From contig CAIUTB010000029.1 of assembly GCA_903901975.1 (NCBI GenBank), positions 1 to 57,759 of the forward strand: 57,759 nt of DNA. Reading direction: 5' to 3'. The stretch's first letter is position 1; each line of letters starts with the position of its first letter. The DNA is from an uncultured Bacteroidales bacterium. Its GTDB lineage: Bacteria > Bacteroidota > Bacteroidia > Bacteroidales > Paludibacteraceae. The notes under the pieces are model-generated. The model was given only the letters and a program-made list of their open reading frames with translations, made no database searches and was not told the origin of the DNA. Below are positions 41,435-51,381 of this stretch, piece by piece. The position numbers were made by a program, and so were the translations under genes.

Positions 41435-41887
41435 ATGAACAAAACAATTAAATTAATTCTTGCATTAGCCGTGGTTATGATGGCCACATCGGCTTGTAAA
41501 ACAAAACAAAAAGTAACTGCAATTCCAGCCGGTGCTAAAATTACTGCAACTGCTCCAAAAGCTGCTCCATTGGCTGCAACCGTAGTGACTCCTGAAGTTA
41601 AGGAGGCAGAAGTTGTACGCAACGAGAATTTTAGTTTGGTAGACGGTGAAAAAGATGCCTTAAAATACAAATATCACGTAGTTGTGGGCAGTTTCACAAA
41701 ACAAACAAATGCACAAGGACTTCAAAAGACCTTGAATGCTGAAGGTAATAAAGCTATTATCGTTCTCAATGAAAAAGGAATGTATCGTGTCTTAATCGCT
41801 TCGTTCAATGATTATGTTCAGGCTCATGTCAAAATTAAAGCAATATCAAACGATTTTGCTGATGCATGGGTATTGGTTCAGAAATAA
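41435..41887 (+). CDS. SPOR-domain lipoprotein
   Basis: A 150-residue lipoprotein: signal peptide MNKTIKLILALAVVMMATSAC with the lipobox Cys at residue 21, an alanine/threonine-rich linker, and a C-terminal SPOR domain (residues 75-150, YKYHVVVGSFTKQTNAQGLQ). SPOR domains bind denuded glycan strands at division septa. It is likely outer-membrane anchored. A strong terminator separates it from the convergent phoH-like gene. Confidence 0.88.
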   Translation: MNKTIKLILALAVVMMATSACKTKQKVTAIPAGAKITATAPKAAPLAATVVTPEVKEAEVVRNENFSLVDGEKDALKYKYHVVVGSFTKQTNAQGLQKTLNAEGNKAIIVLNEKGMYRVLIASFNDYVQAHVKIKAISNDFADAWVLVQK

Positions 41888-41907
41888 AAAAAGAAATTCA
41901 TCTAATT

Positions 41908-41943
41908 AAGCCGGAATGTTGTTGAAACATCCGGCTTTCTTTT
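41908..41943. terminator. Terminator between SPOR and PIN-PhoH genes
   Basis: AAGCCGGAATGTT pairs with AACATCCGGCTT, with one bulged A, followed by TCTTTTTT. Confidence 0.85.
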
Positions 41944-43269
41944 TTATAATAAGTCGCTTGCCAGCTCAGATAAATAGCTACGCTCTCCCTTTACCAGATT
42001 GATATGAGCAAATATATTCTGACCACGCATACGGTCAATCATATAAACCAATCCATTTGAAAACATATCCAGGTAGGGAGAATCAATTTGTTGAATATCA
42101 CCTGTAAAAACGATTTTTGTGCCTTCACCGGCACGGGTAATAATGGTTTTGATTTCGTGAGGAGTTAGGTTTTGTGCTTCATCCACAATGAAGAAAGTGT
42201 CGCTCAGACTTCGCCCACGAATGTAGGCTAGGGCTTCAATTACAAGCTGTCCATTGTGTTGCATTTCATCAATTAACCTGATTTCTTTTCCCTGATAGGA
42301 GAAATTATGTTTTATTACGTTCAGGTTATCAAACAGGGGTTGCATGTATGGGGCAACTTTTTGCTTTTCGTCACCGGGCAGAAACCCAAGATCTTTATTC
42401 CCTAATGCCACAATAGGACGAGCTAATAAAATTTGTTTGTAAGATTCGTTCTTTTGAAGTGCAGCAGCCAGTGCCAGCAAGGTTTTTCCGGTTCCGGATT
42501 TACCCGTTAATGCCACTAATTTTACATCTTCGTCGAGCAAAACACTCATCGCAAAAGCCTGCTCCGCATTGCGCGGTTCAATGCCAAACGAACGTTCTTT
42601 TTCAATCCTCTTCACCATTCCGGTTTCAGGATTATAGCGTGCCATGGCACTTGAACGCATACTTTTTAAAATAAAACATTCCTGTGGTTCAATATCAGAT
42701 GCAAATTCAAGATCTTCCACCGGAATAGTGCCTCCATTGCTGTAAAGACGGTCAATCAGTTCGGGCGGAACGTTTTCATAGATTTCATAATTCTTTTCAA
42801 AGATGTTGAAATCGGTCACTTTATCATTGATATAATCTTCAGCTTCCAGTCCTAACGAAAGGGCTTTCATGCGCAGATTAATGTCTTTGCTTACCAGGAT
42901 GGTTCTGTTTTTCTTGTTTTTTTCGCGAAGGGTGTAAGTAGTAGCCAATATGCGGTGATCCGAAGTTTTTTCGATAAATGATTTGGCAATAATTTCAGGA
43001 TAATCGCCCCCGGTCAGAATAAACAATTTCCCTTTTCCTTCGCCTAAATCTGCTCCTTTGCTAAATAACTTGTCGTCGGCAATTAAATCCAGTTCCCGAG
43101 CAAATTCCCGTGCATTAAAGTTTATTTGTTCATTCCCTTTTTTAAAGTGATCCAACTCTTCCAGTACCACAATGGGGATATATATATCATTTTCTTCAAA
43201 ATTATGAACACATTTATAGTCGTGTAAGATGACATTCGTGTCTAAAACAAAATTTTTCTTAGCTCCCAT
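41944..43269 (-). CDS. PIN-PhoH fusion protein (putative RNase-helicase)
   Basis: A 441-residue protein with an N-terminal PIN nuclease domain (FVLDTNVILHDYKCVHNFEE; acidic residues Asp, Glu and later Asp) and a C-terminal PhoH ATPase domain. The Walker A is LTGKSGTGKTLLALAAALQ and Walker B is FFIVDEAQNLTPHEIKTII, followed by VFTGDIQQIDSPYL. This is the PhoH2 layout, shown in some bacteria to be an RNA helicase with ribonuclease activity. No toxin-antitoxin partner is seen. An array of 21-bp palindromic repeats lies upstream. Confidence 0.9.
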   Translation of the reverse strand: MGAKKNFVLDTNVILHDYKCVHNFEENDIYIPIVVLEELDHFKKGNEQINFNAREFARELDLIADDKLFSKGADLGEGKGKLFILTGGDYPEIIAKSFIEKTSDHRILATTYTLREKNKKNRTILVSKDINLRMKALSLGLEAEDYINDKVTDFNIFEKNYEIYENVPPELIDRLYSNGGTIPVEDLEFASDIEPQECFILKSMRSSAMARYNPETGMVKRIEKERSFGIEPRNAEQAFAMSVLLDEDVKLVALTGKSGTGKTLLALAAALQKNESYKQILLARPIVALGNKDLGFLPGDEKQKVAPYMQPLFDNLNVIKHNFSYQGKEIRLIDEMQHNGQLVIEALAYIRGRSLSDTFFIVDEAQNLTPHEIKTIITRAGEGTKIVFTGDIQQIDSPYLDMFSNGLVYMIDRMRGQNIFAHINLVKGERSYLSELASDLL

Positions 43270-43405
43270 AGCCCTAAATAATTAATAATGAACAAGTAAT
43301 AATTAAACTCTTTGCGCAATAAATATACAAAATTCTACTGGATAAACGTAAATGTTTAGGAAATTGTATGTGTTTTTATAGGTTTTTCAGTTATACAGAA
43401 AACTT

Positions 43406-43489
43406 CAAGTCTTCTTTGGAAAAAGTCAAGTCTTTTCTGAAAAACTTCAAGGCTTTTCTAGAAAAAGTCAAATATTTTTTTGAAACCAG
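43406..43489. repeat. 21-bp tandem repeat, four units, upstream of PIN-PhoH gene
   Basis: Units start at 43406, 43427, 43448 and 43469, each beginning CAA and containing a near-palindrome such as AAGTCTTTTCTGAAAAACTT. The first three are close copies, the fourth degenerate. The period equals two helical turns. The array lies between a terminator and the phoH-like start, about 135 bp upstream of the latter, so it may be a set of protein-binding sites. Confidence 0.75.
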
Positions 43490-43502
43490 TTCTTAAGAAA
43501 AA

Positions 43503-43538
43503 AAATACCTCCGAAAACAGGAGTTTTCGGAGGTATTT
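43503..43538 (-). terminator. Terminator of the T9SS cargo gene
   Basis: AAATACCTCCGAAAAC pairs perfectly with GTTTTCGGAGGTATTT over a four-base loop. On the minus strand a T run follows. Confidence 0.9.
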
Positions 43539-43560
43539 AATATGTTTTTATAAAATTAAG

Positions 43561-44436
43561 TTACAATTTTATTTTAACAGATGCGTTAGCAACACGAACA
43601 ACATACAAACCGTTTGCTAGGTTATTTAATTGAATTGAACCACCAGCCAATTTGTCTGATTGAACTTTAGCGCCTAATGTTGAATAAACATTCACCTCTG
43701 TTCCATCAGCAATACTAGTAACACTTAATTTATTACCTACTAGTGAGACTTCTAATTTGTCAGCTTTAGTAGGTGAAAGTGCATCTAGTGTTCCTTTTAA
43801 ACCAAATTTTAAGTTATCCCAAATTACTGTTGCAGCAGTATATTGTCTTACTGCAAAGTTAAATTGTGTAATCCCTGCAGGGAATTTAACATCACAGGTA
43901 TAAGTATGCCAGGTTGCTGAAGATCTATTGTCTAATAAATAACCATTTAAGTCATTTCCATAAGTTCCTGAAGCTGGAACGATATTTCCGCCTGGGCCAT
44001 GAAATGGAATGTAATACAATAATGAATCTGCATGTGTAGTAGGAACTGCAAAATACGCTGCAGTTGCACCAACAGCACTAGTCAATAAACCACTCCACAC
44101 ACGTGCATCAGTTCCATCACCAGCTGTAACTAAATAACTAACAGATAACTGATAAGTGTCAGTAGTACTAAAGGTAGAAGCTCCTGCAGGTGGTGCTACA
44201 TTTTGTTGAATTGAATATGTTCCTGTTGATCCGGCTACCTGAATCGCATTTCCAGTTTGTCCCGGATTTGTGGTGGTTACCTTGGTTACTGTACCACCAA
44301 CTGTTGTTGTAAGTATCCAACTATCTGGAGCTGTTCCACTTGTCCAAGTTTCAAAACTTGGGTTTAACAATAAATTTTGTCCTTGCGAAGCCAATACACA
44401 TGCAACAAAAGACAATAAAAGAGTAATTTTCTTCAT
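43561..44436 (-). CDS. Secreted protein with type IX sorting tail
   Basis: A 291-residue exported protein: signal peptide MKKITLLLSFVACVLASQGQ, a beta-sandwich region like a carbohydrate-binding module (LLLNPSFETWTSGTAPDSW, with TSATWHTYTCDV-type strands), and a C-terminal sorting domain from about residue 218 (LSVTSIADGTEVNVYSTLGA, NNLANGLYVVRVANASVKIKL). No catalytic domain is visible. The tail implies secretion by the type IX system to the cell surface or medium. ATG at 44436 is preferred to one six bases upstream. A near-consensus promoter suggests strong expression. Confidence 0.85.
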   Translation of the reverse strand: MKKITLLLSFVACVLASQGQNLLLNPSFETWTSGTAPDSWILTTTVGGTVTKVTTTNPGQTGNAIQVAGSTGTYSIQQNVAPPAGASTFSTTDTYQLSVSYLVTAGDGTDARVWSGLLTSAVGATAAYFAVPTTHADSLLYYIPFHGPGGNIVPASGTYGNDLNGYLLDNRSSATWHTYTCDVKFPAGITQFNFAVRQYTAATVIWDNLKFGLKGTLDALSPTKADKLEVSLVGNKLSVTSIADGTEVNVYSTLGAKVQSDKLAGGSIQLNNLANGLYVVRVANASVKIKL

Positions 44437-44487
44437 GTTCATAATTTTTTAAAAGTGAATAATTTGTTTTAATTTTTTTTATGCAGA

Positions 44488-44518
44488 CAAAGATAATGGA
44501 TAATTATTACAAAAACAA
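44488..44518 (-). promoter_or_regulatory. Promoter for the T9SS cargo gene
   Basis: On the minus strand TTG at 44518-44516 and TATCTTTG at 44495-44488 are exactly 20 nt apart. A 50-nt leader follows. The rest of the gap to 44754 shows only a -7 box TACTTTTG at 44725-44732 for the glycogen synthase gene. Confidence 0.8.
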
Positions 44519-44754
44519 TACAAATAATCAAATTTGAGGGGAATTTTGTATTCGCACGCTTACTGAACACATAAAGCGCTGATATTCAAGTTCTACTTCG
44601 CGAACACTTTGAGTACCTGTTGATAAAATTATATATTTGGAAAAAAAATAGAGCTTTTCTTGTCTTTTTGACACAAACTTATCAACAGTAGTTAACTAAA
44701 GCTTTAATTTCGCCAAAAAAGTATTACTTTTGCAATCATTTTAAAATTTGATTC

Positions 44755-46398
44755 ATGTCACAAAAATTGACACCCGAGTATATATTTGAAACCAGCTGGG
44801 AAGTTTGTAATATGGTTGGTGGAATCTACACCGTATTATCTACCCGGGCTGCCACTTTGGTAGAAGCACATTCTGATAAACTGATTTTCATAGGACCGGA
44901 TGTCTGGTTAGGAAAGGATAATCCCTATTTTACTGAACTGGATAATTTAATGCCGGAATGGATTGCTTTTACACAGAAACAATATCAGTTGAAAATCAGA
45001 GTTGGGCGCTGGAAAATTCCCGGAAATCCGTTGGCTGTGTTAGTTGATTTTATGCCATTGATGAGTAAAAAAAATGAGGTTTATGCGTCAATTTGGGAAT
45101 GGGCTGCTGTAGATTCAATTGCAGCATATGGTGATTATGATGAGTCTTCCATGTTTGGTTATGCCACCGGAATCATTATTGAAAGTTACTATCGCTTTTT
45201 CAATCTCTCGAAAGAAAATCAGGTCATTGCCCACTTTAATGAGTGGATGACAACCTTCGGTGCATTTTATATAAAACAAAAGTTGCCTGAAGTAGCTACC
45301 GTATTCACTACCCACGCCACTTCCATTGGACGTTCCATTGCCGGAAATCACAAACCATTGTATGATTATCTGAATGAATACAATGGTGACCAAATGGCTC
45401 ATGAATTGAACATGATTTCCAAACATTCTACCGAAAAGAAGGCGGCGCATTTAGTGGATTGTTTCACTACAGTGAGTGAAATAACAGGTATTGAATGTGA
45501 GCAATTGTTAGATAAAAAGCCTGATATTATCACTCCCAATGGTTTTGAGGATGATTTTGTGCCCAAAGGGAAAGTTTTTACTTCCAAACGAAAAGAAGCC
45601 CGTACTATTCTGAAGAAAACGGCTGAAACGCTACTTGGGTATAAACTGAAAGATAATGCATTATTTGTTTCTACAGCAGGACGTTACGAATATAAGAATA
45701 AAGGAATTGATACTTTTCTTGAATCGTTGAAATTATTAAGTAATTATCCCGATTTAAAACGGGAAATTGTTGTATTTATAATGGTCCCGGCTCATATCAA
45801 AGGATTCAGAGTAGATTTAGCCTCGGCATTACTGCATCCTGAAACCACCCTCGATTCCTGGAATAAATTTACAACTCACGAATTGTGGGATTATTATACT
45901 GATAATGTAATGTCGGCCATTCACTGGTTTCATTTCACGAATCAACCATCGCAAAAAGTGAAAATTATTTTTGTACCATCGTATTTAAATGGTTCGGATG
46001 GAATTTTCAATAAAACATACTACGATTTATTGATTGGTATGGATTTATCGGTATTTCCATCGTATTATGAACCCTGGGGTTACACCCCTTTAGAAAGTGT
46101 AGCTTTTTCAGTTCCAACCATAACCACCGACCTGTCCGGTTTTGGACAATGGGTTTCGCATAAACTTCATGATATTGAAAAGGGTGTGGGAGTGATTCAC
46201 CGGTCTGATTATAATGCTTTTATCGTAGCAGAACATATTGCGGAAATGATTTATAGATTTTCGAACTTCAATGCTGAAGAACTGAAGAATGTACGTAAAA
46301 AGGCTGCTTTAATTGCTGAAAAAGCCCTTTGGAAGCATTTTATTCACTTCTACGACAAAGCCTATGCTATTGCACTTAAAAATAAGAATAAGAGGTAA
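44755..46398 (+). CDS. Glycogen synthase, GT3 (eukaryotic-like) family
   Basis: A 547-residue cytosolic glycosyltransferase. The opening FETSWEVCNMVGGIYTVLSTR, then HFNEWMTTFGAFYIK, TTHATSIGRSIAG and FPSYYEPWGYTPLESVAFS, are signatures of GT3 glycogen synthases, which use UDP-glucose in eukaryotes. Bacterial GlgA belongs to GT5, so this is a distinct type, though common in Bacteroidales. It is followed after 180 bp by a glucan phosphorylase, giving a synthesis/degradation pair. No GlgB or GlgC is in the window. Confidence 0.93.
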   Translation: MSQKLTPEYIFETSWEVCNMVGGIYTVLSTRAATLVEAHSDKLIFIGPDVWLGKDNPYFTELDNLMPEWIAFTQKQYQLKIRVGRWKIPGNPLAVLVDFMPLMSKKNEVYASIWEWAAVDSIAAYGDYDESSMFGYATGIIIESYYRFFNLSKENQVIAHFNEWMTTFGAFYIKQKLPEVATVFTTHATSIGRSIAGNHKPLYDYLNEYNGDQMAHELNMISKHSTEKKAAHLVDCFTTVSEITGIECEQLLDKKPDIITPNGFEDDFVPKGKVFTSKRKEARTILKKTAETLLGYKLKDNALFVSTAGRYEYKNKGIDTFLESLKLLSNYPDLKREIVVFIMVPAHIKGFRVDLASALLHPETTLDSWNKFTTHELWDYYTDNVMSAIHWFHFTNQPSQKVKIIFVPSYLNGSDGIFNKTYYDLLIGMDLSVFPSYYEPWGYTPLESVAFSVPTITTDLSGFGQWVSHKLHDIEKGVGVIHRSDYNAFIVAEHIAEMIYRFSNFNAEELKNVRKKAALIAEKALWKHFIHFYDKAYAIALKNKNKR

Positions 46399-46580
46399 TT
46401 TTAATTCGAGAGCATCAAATTGCAAACGTTTGAAATTTTTTAAAACGTTTTTAAACTTTTAAACGACAATGTGTGCTCCTTTTTGATTATTTTTGTATCT
46501 GAGAATCATTCAAATGACATAATTATTTTACTTAGAATATAGAATTGGTATTAGTTAATAAAAAGATTTTTTTAAAGCGT

Positions 46581-49145
46581 ATGAAAATTAAAGTTAATAA
46601 CGTAAATGACTCAAACTTAAAGGAGATTAATGTAAAATCAAATTTGCCTGCCAGCTTGAGTAAATTAGAGGAAATTGCTCAAAATATATGGTGGACATGG
46701 GACAGTAATGCCAAAAATCTCTTTCGCCACATAGATGCAGATGCCTGGATAGAAGCTGCATCCAACCCGGTGTTGTTGTTAAATATCCTGAATTACGACA
46801 AATTGGTGGCTTTGGGTCAGGATAAAGAGTTTATCAAAAAAGTAGATACTGTTTATGACGACTTTCAAGCCTATCTGAACGTTGAAAAAAATATCAAAAA
46901 TCCTTCTCTGGCATATTTCAGTATGGAATATGGACTGACCGAAGTGTTGAAAATATATTCCGGTGGGTTGGGAGTTCTTGCCGGTGATTACCTGAAAGAA
47001 GCCAGCGATTGTAATATTGATATGGCTGCCATCGGTTTCTTGTATCGTTATGGATATTTCACTCAATCACTTTCGGTTGATGGTCAGCAGGTTGCCGTGT
47101 ATGAAGCTCAGAATTTCAACAATCTTCCTATCACTCAGTTGAAAGATGAGAATGATCAACCGCTTGTGGTTGAAGTTCCATATCCGGGTAGAACCGTTTA
47201 TGCCTATATCTGGAAAGTTTCTGTAGGTCGTATTCCATTGTATTTGCTTGATACGGACACTGATATGAACAGTGAGTACGACCGTTCAATAACGCACCAA
47301 CTTTATGGTGGCGATTGGGAAAACCGCATGAAACAAGAGATTATGTTGGGTATTGGTGGTATTCTGACGCTGAAAAAACTCGGAATCCAAAAACAGGTTT
47401 ATCATTGCAACGAAGGGCATGCAGCATTAATTAATGCTCAGCGATTGGTTGATCTGATCTCTGACAAAAATCTTTCATTCAACGAAGCATTAGAAGTTGT
47501 TCGTGCCAGCTCTTTATATACAGTTCACACTCCTGTTCCTGCGGGACACGATAGTTTTGACGAAACATTATTCAAGAAATACATGAGTGATTTTCCCTAC
47601 AAACTCAAACTTAGTTGGGATGAATTTATTGATATGGGACGTGAACATCCGGGCGATCACGATGAAAAATTCAGCATGAGTACTTTTGCCTGCAATACCT
47701 GTCAGGAAGTAAATGGCGTGAGTTGGTTGCACGGAAAAGTTTCACAGGAAATGTTTCAACCAATATGGAAAGGCTATTTTCCTGAAGAACTGCATGTTAG
47801 TTATGTTACGAATGGTGTTCACCTGCCAACCTGGACTTCGTCCGATTGGAAAGCTATTTATGAAAAGTATTTCACAAAAGCCTTCTATGCCGATCAATCG
47901 AATATGAAAATATGGGAAGGTGTTTATAAAATTCCTGATGAGGAAATCTGGAACACCCGCATGCATTTGAAAAACAAACTGGTTGAATATATTAAGGTAC
48001 AATTTCGCGAAAACTGGTTGAAAAATCAAGGTGATCCTTCTCGTATTGTTTCAGTATTGGAAGCTATTAATCCGAATGCATTGATCATCGGATTTGGACG
48101 ACGGTTTGCGACTTACAAACGTGCTCATTTATTGTTTACCGATTTGGAACGTTTGGAACGTATTGTGAATGATCCTCTTAATCCGGTTCAGTTCTTGTTT
48201 ACCGGAAAAGCACACCCGGCTGATGGAGGTGGACAGGGCCTGATAAAACGTATTATTGAAATTTCGCGTATGCCTCAGTTTTTAGGAAAAGTTATTTTTC
48301 TTGAAAATTACGATATGCGCTTGGCCAAACGCCTGGTTTCAGGTGTTGATATTTGGTTAAATACACCAACCCGACCACTTGAAGCTTCCGGAACATCCGG
48401 AGAAAAAGCACAAATGAATGGTGTTTTAAATTTTTCAGTACTTGATGGCTGGTGGCTTGAGGGCTATGTAAAAGGAGCCGGTTGGGCATTGACCGAAAAA
48501 CGAACTTATGAAGTTCAGGAATATCAGGATCAGTTGGATGCCGCTACGATTTACAGTCTGCTGGAAAATGAAATTATACCGCTTTATTACGCTAAGAATG
48601 CCAAAGGCTATTCTCCTGATTGGATTCAGGTTATTAAGAATTCGATTGCTCAGATTACGCCCCGATTCACAACTAAGCGAATGATTGACGATTATATATC
48701 CCGTTTTTACACGAAACTGGCAAGTCGTTCGGCCATTTTGAATGCAGACAACTATGCTAAAGCAAAAGAAATTGCTGCCTGGAAAGAAAAGATTGCTTTA
48801 GGTTGGGATCGGATTCATGTTTTATCGGTAGATATACCTGAAAAACTGCTTCACAATCCGCAAGTTGGTGAAATGTATAATATTAATATAGCAATTGATA
48901 TTGATGGACTGAATGATAAAGGTTTAGGTATTGAGCTTGTTGCCACTAAATTGGATAAAAACAATGTTGATACACTTTATGATGTTGATGAGCTTAAACT
49001 CGTTAAAACGGAAGGATCAAAAATGTTTTTTAGTATTGATTATCAGTTGAATAAAGCCGGTTCGTTTAAATATGGCTTCCGTATGTTCCCTAAAAATGAA
49101 GATTTACCACACCGTCAGGATTTCTGCTACGTGCGTTGGATTTAA
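46581..49145 (+). CDS. glgP: Alpha-glucan phosphorylase (GT35)
   Basis: An 854-residue PLP enzyme releasing glucose 1-phosphate from glycogen or maltodextrin. The N-terminal [20 protein letters not shown] is the DUF3417 extension of the short-type phosphorylase, followed by [32 protein letters not shown] and [18 protein letters not shown] fit the catalytic core. A C-terminal extension of about 120 residues follows. ATG at 46581 is preferred to a start 36 bases upstream. It pairs with the GT3 synthase. Confidence 0.93.
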   Translation: MKIKVNNVNDSNLKEINVKSNLPASLSKLEEIAQNIWWTWDSNAKNLFRHIDADAWIEAASNPVLLLNILNYDKLVALGQDKEFIKKVDTVYDDFQAYLNVEKNIKNPSLAYFSMEYGLTEVLKIYSGGLGVLAGDYLKEASDCNIDMAAIGFLYRYGYFTQSLSVDGQQVAVYEAQNFNNLPITQLKDENDQPLVVEVPYPGRTVYAYIWKVSVGRIPLYLLDTDTDMNSEYDRSITHQLYGGDWENRMKQEIMLGIGGILTLKKLGIQKQVYHCNEGHAALINAQRLVDLISDKNLSFNEALEVVRASSLYTVHTPVPAGHDSFDETLFKKYMSDFPYKLKLSWDEFIDMGREHPGDHDEKFSMSTFACNTCQEVNGVSWLHGKVSQEMFQPIWKGYFPEELHVSYVTNGVHLPTWTSSDWKAIYEKYFTKAFYADQSNMKIWEGVYKIPDEEIWNTRMHLKNKLVEYIKVQFRENWLKNQGDPSRIVSVLEAINPNALIIGFGRRFATYKRAHLLFTDLERLERIVNDPLNPVQFLFTGKAHPADGGGQGLIKRIIEISRMPQFLGKVIFLENYDMRLAKRLVSGVDIWLNTPTRPLEASGTSGEKAQMNGVLNFSVLDGWWLEGYVKGAGWALTEKRTYEVQEYQDQLDAATIYSLLENEIIPLYYAKNAKGYSPDWIQVIKNSIAQITPRFTTKRMIDDYISRFYTKLASRSAILNADNYAKAKEIAAWKEKIALGWDRIHVLSVDIPEKLLHNPQVGEMYNINIAIDIDGLNDKGLGIELVATKLDKNNVDTLYDVDELKLVKTEGSKMFFSIDYQLNKAGSFKYGFRMFPKNEDLPHRQDFCYVRWI

Positions 49146-49202
49146 GAATCTTACTGTTCAGACGGTGACTCAAAGTCATCCCCTGAATAAAAATGTTTTC
49201 AA

Positions 49203-49245
49203 ACAAAATTGGGCTGATTCAATTTGAATCAGCCCATTTTGTTGT
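49203..49245. terminator. Bidirectional terminator between glgP and glmM
   Basis: GGGCTGATTCAA pairs perfectly with TTGAATCAGCCC across one base, extended by AAAAT/ATTTT. It separates convergent genes. Confidence 0.9.
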
Positions 49246-49257
49246 GTGTTTGTTCAT

Positions 49258-50649
49258 TTAGATATTCGCTATGTGTTTTATTTCGGTAATAATGGCTTTA
49301 GCAAAACCATCCGCTTGCTCAGGAGTACCTGATTCGGAGTAAATGCGGATAATAGGTTCAGTATTCGATTTGCGCAAATGAACCCAACCGGTTGGGAAGT
49401 CAATTTTTACTCCATCAATATCATTTACTTCATATTGTTTATAAATGCCTTTAATCGCTATTAAAATGGCGTCCACATCTATTGCCGGTGTCAGTTGAAT
49501 TTTGTTTTTAGAAATATAGTATTCCGGATATGTTTTTCTGAGTTCGGAAACTTTCAGTTTTGATTTGGCTAAATGCGTCAAAAATAAGGCAATACCAACC
49601 AGTGAATCTCTGCCATAATGACTTTCGGGATAAATAACGCCACCGTTTCCTTCACCACCTATAATAGCATTAGTCGCTTTCATGGCAGTCACCACATTTA
49701 CTTCGCCCACAGCTGCTGCAGTATATTTTCCTCCATGATTTAGTGTTACGTCACGCAAGGCACGGGTAGAACTAAGATTTGAAACCGTGTTTCCCGGGGT
49801 ATGTTGTAACACATAGTCGGCAATGGATACCAGAGTATATTCTTCGCCAAACATACTTCCATCTTCGCAAATGATGGCCAAACGATCCACATCCGGATCA
49901 ACCACAAAACCGACATCGGCTTTTCCTTGCTTCATGACTGACGAAATTTCAGTCAGGTGCTCCGGTAGTGGTTCAGGATTGTGTGGGAAATGTCCATTCG
50001 GTTCACAATATAGTTTTTCTATTTTAGTTACACCTAATGCATTCAATAATTCAGGAATGGCAATGCCGCCCACTGAATTTACACAGTCAATAGCCACGCT
50101 AAAATCAGCCGCTTTAATGGCTTCAACATCAACCAGTTTAAGTGCTAATACACTTTCTATATGTTTTTTTGTATAACTAAAATCTTCCGTAAGTTTTCCC
50201 AAACAGTCAACTTCTGAGAATATAAAAGACTCTTCAGCAGCAATTTTAAGTACATTTTCGCCTTCCACAGCATTCAGAAATTCACCTTTTTCGTTCAATA
50301 ATTTTAGGGCATTCCATTGTTTCGGGTTGTGACTGGCAGTGAGAATAATACCACCGGCAGCTTTTTCCATGGTTACAGCCAGTTCGGTTGTAGGTGTTGA
50401 GGCAAGTCCGATATTAACCACATCGAAACCCATGCCCAACAAAGTGCCGATAACTACCTGATTAACCATTTCGCCCGAAATACGAGCATCACGACCCACC
50501 ACAATTTTAGTAGAATCAGTCTTTTTTGTAGCTTTAATTTGTGTGGCATAAGCAGCAGTAAACCGCACAATGTCAAGGGGATTCAGACCTTCGCCGGAAG
50601 TTCCGCCTATGGTACCCCGTATGCCTGAGATAGACTTGATTAATGTCAT
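49258..50649 (-). CDS. glmM: Phosphoglucosamine mutase (alpha-D-phosphohexomutase)
   Basis: A 463-residue enzyme interconverting glucosamine 6- and 1-phosphate for UDP-GlcNAc. The phosphoserine is in LTASHNPKQWNALK, the Mg site in VDPDVDRLA, the sugar loop in GGEGNGGVIYP, and the phosphate loop in RKSNTEPIIRIY. GGEGNGG differs slightly from the GEQSGH of E. coli GlmM, so a phosphoglucomutase or phosphomannomutase role cannot be excluded. It starts the run toward the two lipoproteins. Confidence 0.87.
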   Translation of the reverse strand: MTLIKSISGIRGTIGGTSGEGLNPLDIVRFTAAYATQIKATKKTDSTKIVVGRDARISGEMVNQVVIGTLLGMGFDVVNIGLASTPTTELAVTMEKAAGGIILTASHNPKQWNALKLLNEKGEFLNAVEGENVLKIAAEESFIFSEVDCLGKLTEDFSYTKKHIESVLALKLVDVEAIKAADFSVAIDCVNSVGGIAIPELLNALGVTKIEKLYCEPNGHFPHNPEPLPEHLTEISSVMKQGKADVGFVVDPDVDRLAIICEDGSMFGEEYTLVSIADYVLQHTPGNTVSNLSSTRALRDVTLNHGGKYTAAAVGEVNVVTAMKATNAIIGGEGNGGVIYPESHYGRDSLVGIALFLTHLAKSKLKVSELRKTYPEYYISKNKIQLTPAIDVDAILIAIKGIYKQYEVNDIDGVKIDFPTGWVHLRKSNTEPIIRIYSESGTPEQADGFAKAIITEIKHIANI

Positions 50650-50721
50650 ATTAAATAAAAATTTGATAGAATGATTTAATTTTCAGAAGAGAAGAAAATG
50701 GCTTAACTGACAATATAGCCT

Positions 50722-51267
50722 TTATTTTAATATCTTGATTCTCAGAGTGAAACCGTAAGGAGTTGAGCTGTTTGAGTCGAATCCCAACAAAAATGGTACG
50801 ATTATTTTCGCCTCTGAATCATTGCGTTTCATGTAGGTAACAGCTTCCTGAAATGCTTTGCTGGATTGTGTCATATCGAGATACACGAATTCGGGTGGGT
50901 AAGGATAATCAATTGTATTCCAATTACTAATAGTGTCGGAACTAACTGCCAGGTCATACTGTTTGTAGCGTGGAATCACTGTGTTTTTTGGTAAAAGTGT
51001 ATCAGCTTTTATGCTTCTGTCGCCAGAATCCACCAAATGGAAATACAAGCCACTACCGGTTTTAACATAGATATCTTTATTATCTTTTACCCATTTTCTA
51101 TCGGTAGGGAAAGAGCTTAATACAGTGATATTGTTTCGCTTAACATAAGCGCTAATGGTCGTTTGCTCGTCGTCCAATTGTTGTGCGAAGGTTTTCACAT
51201 TACTGCAGGAGGTTGAAATTAATACAACCAAAAAGGATAGAAATAAGAAATAAGAAATCTGTTTCAT
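50722..51267 (-). CDS. DUF4827 lipoprotein (FKBP-like)
   Basis: A 181-residue lipoprotein with signal peptide and lipobox Cys near residue 21 (STSCSNVKTFAQ). The rest matches DUF4827: DDEQTTISAYVKRNNITVL, GSGLYFHLVDSGD, PYGFTLRIKIL at the end. The domain looks like a degenerate FKBP fold. No catalytic residues are certain. It lies beside an FKBP lipoprotein, which supports a shared folding role in the periplasm. Confidence 0.8.
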   Translation of the reverse strand: MKQISYFLFLSFLVVLISTSCSNVKTFAQQLDDEQTTISAYVKRNNITVLSSFPTDRKWVKDNKDIYVKTGSGLYFHLVDSGDRSIKADTLLPKNTVIPRYKQYDLAVSSDTISNWNTIDYPYPPEFVYLDMTQSSKAFQEAVTYMKRNDSEAKIIVPFLLGFDSNSSTPYGFTLRIKILK

Positions 51268-51381
51268 TTCAATAATAAATTTAATTGCAAATATCCGATT
51301 AAATAGTGGAAATTCAAAGTTAAGAAAATGAATAAAGTTATAAGAATTGTGCTTAAAACTTGAAAATAAACCGATTAATGA

